A stretch of 8,991 nt of DNA, taken from the NCBI GenBank assembly GCA_003451645.1, contig DMER01000209.1, positions 1,163 through 10,153 on the forward strand. Reading direction: 5' to 3'. The notes under the pieces are model-generated. The model was not told the DNA's origin and did no database searches. It saw only the letters and a list, made by a program, of their open reading frames with translations. The DNA is from Alphaproteobacteria bacterium (GTDB lineage: Bacteria; Pseudomonadota; Alphaproteobacteria; Micropepsales; Micropepsaceae). How positions within the stretch are numbered: the first letter of the stretch is position 1; each line of letters opens with the position of its first letter. The translations under genes were made by a program, and so were the position numbers. Below are positions 1-6,397 of the stretch, one piece after another.

Positions 1-486
1 GTGCTGCTGTTCCTGCACGCCGATACGATCTTGCCGCAGGCTGCGCTGGAGCACATTCGGACTGCGCTTAGCGATGGCAAGCAAGACAGCGGCTGTTTCC
101 GGTTGCGGTTTGACCGGAGTGGCAGGTTGCTGGGGCTTTATGCCTGGGCGACGCAGTTCGACACGCGCTTCACGACCTTTGGCGACCAAGCGATGTTTGC
201 GACGCGTGCGGCCTTCAAGGCCTCAGGCGGGTTCCCCGATTGGCCTCTCCTGGAGGATCTCGCACTTAGGCAGAGATTGCGCGGGACAGGGTGTTTCCGG
301 AAATTGCACGCTGCGGTCACCACCTCAGCGCGACGGTTCGAGAAGCATGGCGTGATCCAGACGCAGTTGCGCAATGCGAGTATTTTGGGGCTCTACGGCC
401 TGGGCGTTCATCCTGAGACATTGGCGCGCTGGTATCTGCCGCATCGCGTCTGCCGCGATAAGGACGAGCCCATCACGCCGTGGTGA
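1..486 (+). CDS. Family 2 glycosyltransferase, TIGR04283-like, 5'-truncated by window edge
   Basis: This is the C-terminal part of a GT-A fold glycosyltransferase that transfers a sugar from a nucleotide-sugar donor. The visible part opens with LLFLHADT (residues 2-9), which matches the DxD-type metal and nucleotide-sugar site of the TIGR04283 group. A FGDQAMF segment (about 60-66) and GGFPDWPLLEDLALRQRLR (about 76-94) follow; the latter carries the acceptor-side ED motif and an RLR signature. The C-terminal GLYGLGVHPETLARWY is also typical of the group. Family members are about 220-240 residues long, so about 70-80 N-terminal residues (the Rossmann nucleotide-binding half) lie upstream. The GTG at base 1 is therefore probably an internal Val codon, not the start. 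TIGR04283 is named for arsenosugar biosynthesis, but many proteobacterial members have unknown substrates, and nothing here ties this one to arsenic. The gene ends in TGA with no obvious terminator. Confidence 0.85.
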   Translation: MLLFLHADTILPQAALEHIRTALSDGKQDSGCFRLRFDRSGRLLGLYAWATQFDTRFTTFGDQAMFATRAAFKASGGFPDWPLLEDLALRQRLRGTGCFRKLHAAVTTSARRFEKHGVIQTQLRNASILGLYGLGVHPETLARWYLPHRVCRDKDEPITPW

Positions 487-593
487 GGGGCTGCGCGCAC
501 CCACGTGCCGGGGAGTTGAGGTGCCCGTGAGGGCCTGCCGCGCTAGGCCTGTCTGAGGAATTGCGTCGGGCAATCAGCACGGAGGATGGCGTC

Positions 594-1037
594 ATGCAAG
601 CAGGGCTGCAGTGGTTGAGCATGATCATGTTCACTTTGGTCAGCGTGTTTCTGGTCTTGTTTGGGCTGCTCTATGCCAATGTGCCGGACATGTTGTTCTT
701 TCATGCCCAGGCGGTGCCAGAAGTCCATCGCGAGGCCGTCAAACCGCTCTATTTCGCGCTCATGAAACTGGTTGGCGGTGCATCGATCGGTCTTGGCATT
801 CTGGGCGGCTTTGCAGTGTGGGGACCGATGCGCGCGGGCGTCCCCAATTGCGGGTTTGTGGTGAGCGTTGCCTATATCATCGCTTTTGCGGTGGCGGGCT
901 TCACCGCCATCCGCCTGAATGAACTGACCGGCGCCGATGTTGCCTGGTACAATATGGCGATCTTGTCAGCGATGACGCTCATCGGTTTCTTGGCGCATGC
1001 GGCCGCTCCGCGTGAGCGGCACGCGGCGCTGGCTTGA
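594..1037 (+). CDS. Small four-helix integral membrane protein, unknown function
   Basis: This encodes a 147-residue inner-membrane protein that I do not recognise as a named family. Four hydrophobic segments are visible at about 8-29, 56-78, 86-107 and 119-136, with a short positively charged tail (PRERHAALA). The loop after helix 1 (VPDMLFFHAQAVPEVHREAVKPLYF) is the most distinctive part and contains two His residues. I chose the ATG at 594 because GGAGGA at 581-586 is a good ribosome binding site 7 bases upstream. An in-frame TTG at 561 would add 11 polar residues and has no such site. The gene lies 107 bp after the glycosyltransferase and is convergent with the thioesterase gene, 22 bp away. 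Its size and topology resemble small DoxX- or DUF-type membrane proteins, but I see no diagnostic motif. Confidence 0.75.
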   Translation: MQAGLQWLSMIMFTLVSVFLVLFGLLYANVPDMLFFHAQAVPEVHREAVKPLYFALMKLVGGASIGLGILGGFAVWGPMRAGVPNCGFVVSVAYIIAFAVAGFTAIRLNELTGADVAWYNMAILSAMTLIGFLAHAAAPRERHAALA

Positions 1038-1052
1038 TATCTGCGCGAAGCT

Positions 1053-1071
1053 GTGGCGGTTAGGCCGCCAC
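1053..1071. terminator. Perfect 7-bp inverted repeat between convergent genes
   Basis: GTGGCGG (1053-1059) and CCGCCAC (1065-1071) are exact reverse complements around a 5-base loop, TTAGG. The hairpin lies between the 3' ends of the membrane protein and thioesterase genes, and its loop contains the thioesterase stop codon (TTA on the plus strand at 1060-1062). There is no T-run on either side, so it is not a standard intrinsic terminator. It could act as a transcript-end stabiliser or a weak two-way terminator. The repeat is seen directly; the role is inferred. Confidence 0.4.
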
Positions 1072-1629
1072 TGGGATAGGGGCTTCGGCCTGCCGGTCCG
1101 CAGGCTGACGATAACCGTTCAGAGCACGGTCCATGATGTCTTGCGCCTCAGCGCTGAGGGCCGGGGATGCGGGGTCCGTCCCCAAAAGCTTGAGGACAGT
1201 GGCAGTAGGGATGCGTTCCCCCTTCATGCTGACAAAGCGGGCAACCGTGTAGCCTTGCGCGGCAATTTTTCCGTCGGCGCGTTCAAAGATGTGACGCGCG
1301 ATCACGCGATCATCGTCCCAGCCTAAGAACTGTGTGCGAATCACAAAGCGCTGGCCCCAGCGCAGTGGCTTCAGGAACACCATGTCTTCATAGGTGATGT
1401 GCGGCATCCAGCCCATGGCGCGCAATTTGGGCCAGGCCTTGGTCCGGAACATGTAATCGATGATCGAGACATCGGTCAGTGAGAAATAACGGCTGTTGGT
1501 CATGTGCCGGAAGGCGTCTTGATCTGTGAACCAGACTTTGAAATCCGAAACGCATTCATCGAGGATATTGAGGCGGGGACGGCGCAGGCCTTTCAACCAA
1601 GCCAAGACAAGGCGGAGGAAAAGATTCAT
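1060..1629 (-). CDS. Hotdog-fold acyl-CoA thioesterase-like protein (THEM6-like)
   Basis: This is a 189-residue protein of the 4HBT/hotdog superfamily, expected to hydrolyse acyl-CoA or a related thioester in the cytoplasm. An amphipathic or hydrophobic N-terminus (MNLFLRLVLAWLKGL) comes first. The segment FTDQDAFRHMTNSRYFSLTD (34-53) carries the D-x-D...H-x-x-N-S-x-Y pattern of the thioesterase active-site helix. YEDMVFLKPLRWGQRF (80-95) and FLGWDDDRVIARHIFERADG (101-120) match the next strands of the fold as seen in THEM6-type proteins. The C-terminal 40 residues are polar and Ala/Pro-rich. The start is ATG at 1629, preceded by TGGAG 7 bases upstream. The physiological substrate is unknown. 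The gene stands 94 bp downstream of the coiled-coil gene on the same strand and may be read with that block, although a possible terminator lies in between. Confidence 0.8.
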   Translation of the reverse strand: MNLFLRLVLAWLKGLRRPRLNILDECVSDFKVWFTDQDAFRHMTNSRYFSLTDVSIIDYMFRTKAWPKLRAMGWMPHITYEDMVFLKPLRWGQRFVIRTQFLGWDDDRVIARHIFERADGKIAAQGYTVARFVSMKGERIPTATVLKLLGTDPASPALSAEAQDIMDRALNGYRQPADRQAEAPIPVAA

Positions 1630-1718
1630 GAGCGGGCTCCACAGGATAGGGCGGACGGATCATGCTGTCCGTGGGCGGAGCCTAGCCCAAACTTTGCTCG
1701 AGTGGGTTAACGCCGTTC

Positions 1719-1746
1719 AAAAATCAGAATGAGCCGGTGGTTCTGA
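1719..1746 (-). terminator. Possible intrinsic terminator at the end of the three-gene block
   Basis: Read on the minus strand, TCAGAA and TTCTGA form a 6-bp stem around an 11-base loop, followed directly by TTTTT (plus strand AAAAA, 1719-1723). The stem overlaps the last codons and the TGA stop of the coiled-coil gene. The stem is short and AT-rich, which makes it weak, but the U-tract is in the right place. If it works, the downstream thioesterase gene would need its own promoter or readthrough. Confidence 0.35.
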
Positions 1747-3151
1747 AACCGCCACTGCTTTTGCCGCTCGAGCCTGTGGGGAAGCGGCGGATACGGATGC
1801 CGCTGCCGCTGGAGGAGCCGCCCGAATAGGGCCAGGAGCCGCCTCCAAAGCCGCCTGGACCACGCGGCAGGCGCAAGGAAAACCCTTTGCCCAGCGCATC
1901 GCGCAAATCGGATGACCGCAGCACGCCATTCACAATGCCCGCTATCACTTCGCCTATGAGGCCCTCATTGCTGAAGGATCCGAAGGGCTGATCATATCCA
2001 CGGTTGCGGGCCTCGGTGCGCGCATCCTCTAGTTCTGAGCGCTTACGCGCCAGATCGCGGATCGTCTCGCGCGTTTTTGCGAGCTCCGCATCGAAATCCT
2101 TGAGCTTGCGGCTGTCGTCCATGATCCGTGTCAGGACTTGTTCGTCTTCAGGAGTGGGGGTAGCTATCGCCTCCCGGTACAAGGCGTTCAAGTCCTCCCG
2201 CGCCAAGCTCTCGGCCAAGAGGGCAATGGCCTTGTCGTGGGTTGCTCTTTCTCCGGAGCCGGACAATTCCTCGATCTTGGCGTCCAATTGCTTGAGGGTG
2301 GCTTGTGCCGTGTGGAGGGCGGTGTCTGCGGCGGCGAGGCGGCCATTGGCTTGCGCCAAGGATTTTTCCAAAGGCTCAACGCCATCCGCGACGAGGGCCT
2401 GACGTTCGATCGCTTCGAGACGGGAGCGCTCCACCTCTGATTCTTTCTCTTTGGTGCGTGCATGGTCGCGCAAGCGGACCGGAATTTCCTGCAGCATCGC
2501 AAAGTCGGGGCGGAAGCGCTGATAATCCACCAGGCGTGCGCACCAGGTATCGAGCATACGCACGATCCCGCCACCGCTATAGGCCTGCGTGCCAAACCCG
2601 CGGCGCCACAGATAGATGAAGACCTCGTCATTCTCGTAAGGCTTGCGTTTAGCCGCCAAATCGCGCTCGGCCGCATCGGCCTTTTTATCCGCCTCATCAG
2701 CGATCGCCTCGGCCATGCGCACGGCAGCGGCTTGAGCTTGCCAGCTCCCGTCATTTTGCATGCGCGCTTCAACGGCGGCGCTCAAGGTTTCGACGGCTTG
2801 GCTTGCGTTTTCCGCCGCAGCAGCCGCGGCGGCCTTCTCAGCGCGGGCCTCTTCCAGCGCCCGGCTCGCTTGCTCGCGGTTGCGGGTGTGCAGTTCGATC
2901 TCCCGCCTGGCTTCTTCAAGAAGAGCCAGCGCGCGGCGCTCCGCATCATCGAGGGAGACCGTGATCGGACGCGCCTGTAACGCATCGAGCTTGATACGGG
3001 CCAATTGCTTATAGTCTTCAACCTGCCCTGCGCGGACACGCGCGGCTTGCTCGGAAATCGATGACATGACTTGCGTCAAACGGTCTTCGTCCGCGCGGAT
3101 GCCGCGCATGGCGCTCTCAATGCGAGCAAAGGCGTCATTGCCAGAGATCAT
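1724..3151 (-). CDS. Coiled-coil protein with Gly/Ser-rich C-terminal tail, third gene of TelA-like block
   Basis: This is a 475-residue soluble protein with no signal peptide or membrane helix and no function I can assign. From the ATG at 3151, helical, Ala/Glu/Arg-rich sequence with coiled-coil character covers about 55-170, including an eight-Ala run in EKAAAAAAAAENAS. A non-coiled island at about 171-225 (PYENDEVFIYLWRRGFGTQ, then DTWCARLVDYQRFRPDF) is rich in aromatics and is probably a folded, conserved domain. A second coiled-coil stretch spans about 226-300, a further helical region about 310-385, and the last 45 residues are Gly/Ser-rich with scattered Arg. I chose ATG 3151, which has GGGAGGAA upstream and leaves 7 bp after the previous stop. 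An in-frame ATG at 3190 would overlap the previous gene by 32 bp. The tight spacing suggests co-transcription with the two upstream genes. Confidence 0.8.
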   Translation of the reverse strand: MISGNDAFARIESAMRGIRADEDRLTQVMSSISEQAARVRAGQVEDYKQLARIKLDALQARPITVSLDDAERRALALLEEARREIELHTRNREQASRALEEARAEKAAAAAAAENASQAVETLSAAVEARMQNDGSWQAQAAAVRMAEAIADEADKKADAAERDLAAKRKPYENDEVFIYLWRRGFGTQAYSGGGIVRMLDTWCARLVDYQRFRPDFAMLQEIPVRLRDHARTKEKESEVERSRLEAIERQALVADGVEPLEKSLAQANGRLAAADTALHTAQATLKQLDAKIEELSGSGERATHDKAIALLAESLAREDLNALYREAIATPTPEDEQVLTRIMDDSRKLKDFDAELAKTRETIRDLARKRSELEDARTEARNRGYDQPFGSFSNEGLIGEVIAGIVNGVLRSSDLRDALGKGFSLRLPRGPGGFGGGSWPYSGGSSSGSGIRIRRFPTGSSGKSSGGFRTTGSF

Positions 3152-3158
3152 GGGCGGC

Positions 3159-4157
3159 CTATTCCTCCCATTCCGTGATGGCGCCGCCATCGATCGGCAT
3201 CACATTGCTGGGGCCTAAGAACCCGCGTTTCTTCTCTGCCACCAGGTCGACCTGAATGATGCCGTCTTGACGTTTGTCCTTTTGGACTGCGCGGTAGAGG
3301 TCTTGCGAGACACGCACGGCCCAGCGGTTGACAGTCTTGGTCCGGCCGGTTTCCTCAGACTTGATGCTCTGAGGCACGACGCTGCCATCCGGCGCCAAAG
3401 CTTGCACGATCAGATAGTAATTGCGCGCTCTGGGGTTTTCGTCAGGGGTGCGCTCGACACCCGATGGTTCGCGCATCACGCGCACTTGGAATTCCTGCTG
3501 CAAGGTCTTGTGGAGCGCAAGGAGGTCCGCGATGGTTTTGCGCACGGCCTCCGGGTCTTTGCGGCCCAGCCCAAAACGGCCATCCGCGCGCAAGGCGCCC
3601 GCTTGGCGTTTGGCCTCGTCTTCTTGAGCAAGGTTGATCACCTGAACATAGGCGTCTTCCAAAGCGCGCGGCAGCTCGTCGGCCAAGGCAACCCGGACCT
3701 GCGCTTCGGCGGCTTGTTTGGGGGCCACAAAGCCATAGTAGTAGCCGCCCCAGCCGATCCCAAAGGCGGCAAGGCCTGTTGCCGCCCAGAGCCCCAACGC
3801 GGTCCGGCGCACCCAGAGGCGGGCGAGCGTCAGTGCCCAGCTTTCCTTGGGCGCCACATAGGTAAAGCGGCTCTCCTTAAGCGCCCTGATCCCTTGATCG
3901 AGAACCGCGTCGGTGACGGTTAGGCCCTGGCTCTCATAGAGTTCGCGCAGCCGCGCCTTGAGCGTACGGTCACGGTCATCCTGGCTGAGTTCCTCAGCGA
4001 CCAGGTTCTCGTTGTGGCGCAACGTGTCGACCACATCCATCGCCATCATCACTTCGTCGAGTGACTGCGGCTTTGGCGCCGCCGGCGCAACCGGTGCTGG
4101 CCCGCTGGGAGCGGCGGTGCTCAACGGAACGGTACCAGTTGCGGCCTCGGCAGACAT
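3159..4157 (-). CDS. Single-pass membrane protein, DUF6384-like, second gene of TelA-like block
   Basis: This is a 332-residue protein. A Pro/Ala-rich disordered start (1-32) leads into a conserved-looking cytoplasmic helical domain at about 33-105 (LDEVMMAMDVVDTLRHNENL, then LKARLRELYESQGL and ALKESRFTY). One transmembrane helix follows at about 119-143 (ALGLWAATGLAAFGIGWGGY), with Arg residues just before it, which predicts the N-terminus inside. The part beyond the membrane (150-332) has a helical stalk, then a mixed alpha/beta region containing NYYLIVQALAPDGSVV (246-261). From memory this resembles the family named DUF6384, but I could not check that. The protein would link the cytoplasmic coiled-coil partners to the periplasm. 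It starts 45 bp after the TelA-like stop; its ATG has only a weak GAG-type ribosome site, which fits translation within an operon. Confidence 0.8.
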   Translation of the reverse strand: MSAEAATGTVPLSTAAPSGPAPVAPAAPKPQSLDEVMMAMDVVDTLRHNENLVAEELSQDDRDRTLKARLRELYESQGLTVTDAVLDQGIRALKESRFTYVAPKESWALTLARLWVRRTALGLWAATGLAAFGIGWGGYYYGFVAPKQAAEAQVRVALADELPRALEDAYVQVINLAQEDEAKRQAGALRADGRFGLGRKDPEAVRKTIADLLALHKTLQQEFQVRVMREPSGVERTPDENPRARNYYLIVQALAPDGSVVPQSIKSEETGRTKTVNRWAVRVSQDLYRAVQKDKRQDGIIQVDLVAEKKRGFLGPSNVMPIDGGAITEWEE

Positions 4158-4202
4158 GACAGATCTCGTTACACGTGCGAATCAGGGATAAGCCGCGATT
4201 GT

Positions 4203-5369
4203 CTACAGCGTATTCCCTTGTGCGGCCAAGGCGGCAATCCGGCGCTTGCCATCCTCCACGGCATCGCGGATTTCCTGGCTGTTCTGGGTCGCCAAGCGCC
4301 GCATCTCGTTGATGATCGAGAGCGACTTTTCCTGGAAGCCAATGACACTATCGACCAGTTTCTTCACGGCGTCAGCGCGGATGGTAGGCCCATAGCCTGC
4401 CTTCACCGCTGCTTCTTGGACCTTGTCGCCGATTTCAGACAAAACCTCAATCGACTTGGACATGCCCTCCTTCATGGCCTCAACCGTTTGGGTGGATTCG
4501 TGCAGGCCAAACATGCCGGTAAAGGAGGCTTTCAGCGCGGTCAACACGCTGTCATTGGTCGAGAAGAACGAAATTGACTGCTGATAGATGCGCTCCTTGG
4601 CGTTCGTCGTTTGCATCAGACGCGCCATGATCACTTCGGAGGTGTTGTAGCCAACGGTGAGATTGTCGGAGAGGTCCTTCGAAATCTGATAGCGCTTGTC
4701 CTCGTCCTGCATGCGGCGGAGCAGTTCATCGCGCTCCAGTTCCAGCTTGGCCCGCTCGGCCGGTTGGCTGCCCGCGTAATTGGCGACCTTTGCGGAGGCT
4801 TCATTCAAGATTTCCTTAGCCGTGTTCAGTTTGCCCTCCGCCTTTGCCAGCACCTCGAGGGCCGCGACCTCGGCCTGCTTCAGGGCACCACGGAAATCGC
4901 GGTAAGCGTCCAGGATCACATGCTCGCGCTCGATCTGGTTCTTGGTTTCTTTGGTGACATCGAGGTAGATCGCCCGGATCTTGTCGAAACGCTCCGCAAT
5001 GTCGCCGCGGGTCATTTTCATCCAGACATTGGTAGCCCGCTCGAATACAGACAGCGAGCCATCTGAAATCTGATCGACCATGGTCTTGGAGTCGTCGCGG
5101 ATCGAGTTGAAGCCCTCAGTGATCTGCTTGTAGCGGTCACCGATCTGAATGCCCGAGATTTGCTCGCGCACGACTTCGTTGAAGACCGAAGTTTGGCCCA
5201 GCGTGCGCGTGATGACCGCGATGCGATCGGGATCGAGGTCAGAAATCTTTTGCAAGAGCCCGGTGATCGGCGCGTCTTCCATCTTTGTGGGCATCAGGCC
5301 CATCTTGCGCAAAGCACCGGTTGCGCTGTCCAGATATTGCATCGGCGATTTGACCAAAGCTGACGACAT
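4203..5369 (-). CDS. All-helical TelA-like protein, first gene of the three-gene block
   Basis: This is a 388-residue, almost entirely helical cytoplasmic protein with no membrane helix. The N-terminal third (35-130) includes DLDPDRIAVITRTLGQTSVF and a polar helix. The middle (150-235) is charged coiled coil. The C-terminal part (236-360) resembles the toxic-anion-resistance TelA/KlaA family in arrangement: a helix with TSEVIMARLMQTTNAKERIY, a segment FTGMFGLHESTQTVEAMKEG, then a long helix ADAVKKLVDSVIGFQEKSLS close to the TelA C-terminal helix that follows its ligand-like region. The resemblance is by eye and remote. TelA proteins are linked to tellurite and other stress, but their molecular role is not settled. 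I chose ATG 5369, with AGGAG 8 bases upstream. The frame stays open for another 121 codons upstream, discussed separately. Confidence 0.8.
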   Translation of the reverse strand: MSSALVKSPMQYLDSATGALRKMGLMPTKMEDAPITGLLQKISDLDPDRIAVITRTLGQTSVFNEVVREQISGIQIGDRYKQITEGFNSIRDDSKTMVDQISDGSLSVFERATNVWMKMTRGDIAERFDKIRAIYLDVTKETKNQIEREHVILDAYRDFRGALKQAEVAALEVLAKAEGKLNTAKEILNEASAKVANYAGSQPAERAKLELERDELLRRMQDEDKRYQISKDLSDNLTVGYNTSEVIMARLMQTTNAKERIYQQSISFFSTNDSVLTALKASFTGMFGLHESTQTVEAMKEGMSKSIEVLSEIGDKVQEAAVKAGYGPTIRADAVKKLVDSVIGFQEKSLSIINEMRRLATQNSQEIRDAVEDGKRRIAALAAQGNTL

Positions 5370-5444
5370 GGTGGACACTCCTGACAGTGAGATTGCCGCG
5401 CAGGCTGGCCTTGCGCGATTTTGGGCGGGACAATAACCGCTAAA

Positions 5445-5482
5445 TGGTGCTTTGCCACCAGGATTGCGAGGGGCGTCCTGGT
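5445..5482 (-). promoter_or_regulatory. Two mutually exclusive hairpins in the TelA-like leader
   Basis: ACCAGGA (5457-5463) pairs perfectly with TCCTGGT (5476-5482) across a 12-base loop. The same arm, as CACCA (5456-5460), can instead pair with TGGTG (5445-5449) across a 6-base loop. In a minus-strand transcript these would be alternative structures roughly 75-115 bases before the TelA-like start codon. The repeats are seen directly. Any role as an operator or leader switch is speculative, and I cannot place the transcription start relative to them. Confidence 0.3.
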
Positions 5483-5519
5483 TTTGCGCAGAAAGATCGC
5501 CGGACGGCGGCAGCGCGGC

Positions 5520-5548
5520 TTGCGCCGCCTTCGCAAGTGCAGCATAAT
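5520..5548 (+). promoter_or_regulatory. Candidate sigma-70 promoter for hemolysin III gene
   Basis: CATAAT at 5543-5548 matches 5 of 6 bases of the -10 consensus. It is preceded at the ideal 17-bp distance by TTGCGC (5520-5525), which keeps only the TTG of the -35 consensus. Transcription would begin near 5555, about 150 bases before the ATG at 5708 or 100 before the ATG at 5654. The call rests on this match alone. Confidence 0.3.
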
Positions 5549-5707
5549 CATCGGTGTCCAAGGTTTGTGACGGACTTGTACAAAAAAGTGAGCGTCCGTC
5601 AGGCCGTGATGGCCGTATCATCCATAGGGTCTTAAGGCCTCGAGCGTAGCCTGATGACGCAAGGCCACTGCGCTCCTCACCAACCAGATGTGTACCTGCG
5701 TATCGCC

Positions 5708-6397
5708 ATGACACAGACCGGACCTGCAACATCCCAGATCAGCGCCCTGACCTTTGAGGGGACGCGGCCCTATACCCGCAGCGAGGTAGCGGCAGACGCG
5801 GTCATTCATGTCTTGGGTGTGACAGCAGGTGTGATCGGTGCGGGGGTCCTTGTCACCATGTCGGCCTTGTATGGCACGGGCGCGACCTTGGCGGCCTCGA
5901 TCATCTATGGGACGGGGCTGGTCGCGATGCTGAGTTTCTCGGCCGCTTACAACATGCACCCGCCAGGGCCACGGCGGGAGTTCCTAAGGCGGCTAGACCA
6001 TGCGGCGATTTTTCTGATGATTGCCGGGACCTATACGCCCCTGACGACGCTGCATCTGAGCGGGGCCTGGGCGATTACCATCACGAGCCTTGTCTGGGCG
6101 ATGGCCGTCACGGGGATCACTTTGAAGATCGCCTTTCCCCGGCGCTTCGAGCGCTTGAGCTTGGCGGCCTATTTGGCCATGGGGTGGATGGGGGTCGTGG
6201 CGATTGAACCCCTGCTGGCAAGCCTGCCGATGTCGACCTTTGTGCTTATCGGGGTGGGCGGGGTGCTCTATTCGGCTGGCACCGCGTTTCATGTCTGGGA
6301 GTCCCTGCCATTTCAGAACGCCATCTGGCATGGCTTTGTCCTTGCGGCGGCGGTGTGCCACTACGCGGCGGTCTTCATCGCGACGCCGTTCCGGTAA
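5708..6397 (+). CDS. Hemolysin III family (TrhA/PAQR-type) seven-helix membrane protein
   Basis: This is a 229-residue member of the hemolysin III/PAQR superfamily, related to adiponectin receptors. Bacterial members have been linked to membrane energetics and lipid homeostasis, and haemolysis is not a reliable property of the family. The start PYTRSEVAADAVIHVLG is typical. Seven hydrophobic segments lie at about 33-52, 61-83, 98-116, 120-138, 150-170, 175-196 and 205-225. Signature motifs are SFSAAYN (76-82), RRLDHAAIFLMIAGTYTP (94-111) and WHGFVLAAAVCHY (207-219). His208 and His218 match the metal-site histidines of the last helix, but the usual His of the 'S-x-x-x-H' helix-2 motif is Asn82 here. 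The start is uncertain: ATG 5708 gives the usual N-terminus, while ATG 5654 would add 18 residues, and neither has a good ribosome site. The 3' end overlaps the convergent methyltransferase by 23 bp. Confidence 0.9.
   Translation: MTQTGPATSQISALTFEGTRPYTRSEVAADAVIHVLGVTAGVIGAGVLVTMSALYGTGATLAASIIYGTGLVAMLSFSAAYNMHPPGPRREFLRRLDHAAIFLMIAGTYTPLTTLHLSGAWAITITSLVWAMAVTGITLKIAFPRRFERLSLAAYLAMGWMGVVAIEPLLASLPMSTFVLIGVGGVLYSAGTAFHVWESLPFQNAIWHGFVLAAAVCHYAAVFIATPFR

Larger units (their letters stand above)
5370..5707. other. Divergent intergenic region between TelA-like block and hemolysin III gene
   Basis: These 338 bases separate two divergent genes and must hold the promoters for both. On the minus strand the reading frame of the TelA-like gene runs through it without a stop, and part of the translation (LDTDDYAALAKAAQAALPPS, about 5497-5556) looks protein-like, which could be chance in GC-rich DNA or an unrecognised extension. 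The region also holds two overlapping inverted repeats (5445-5482) and one plausible plus-strand promoter (5520-5548). An in-frame ATG at 5654 could extend the hemolysin III protein into it. I see no RNA gene or mobile element here. Confidence 0.5.

Noticed and set aside
1..3. GTG at the first base as start of the glycosyltransferase
   Set aside because: It would leave out the nucleotide-binding N-terminal half required by the family; the gene is cut by the window edge.
1651..1672. Inverted repeat CGGAC...GTCCG upstream of the thioesterase gene as a terminator
   Set aside because: The stem is only five bases with a ten-base loop and no T-run on either strand.
1792..1900. Gly/Ser-rich tail of the coiled-coil protein as sign of a secreted or TPM-domain protein
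   Set aside because: There is no signal peptide, no membrane anchor and no TPM domain; the tail alone is not diagnostic.
2462..2980. Plus-strand open frame antisense to the coiled-coil gene
   Set aside because: It is a shadow of a long GC-rich gene, with no ribosome site and no recognisable motif. The minus-strand frame has clear coiled-coil structure and good start context.
3267..3923. 218-codon plus-strand frame antisense to the membrane protein gene
   Set aside because: The composition is typical of an antisense shadow (many His, Arg, Gly and Leu without domain pattern), while the minus-strand product has a clean membrane helix and domains.
4611..5066. 151-codon plus-strand frame antisense to the TelA-like gene
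   Set aside because: No start signal or family resemblance; explained by codon bias of the gene on the other strand.
5440..5460. Sigma-54 promoter suggested by TGGCAAAG in the TelA-like leader (minus strand)
   Set aside because: The -12 GC element is not at the required distance from the GG, so the match fails.
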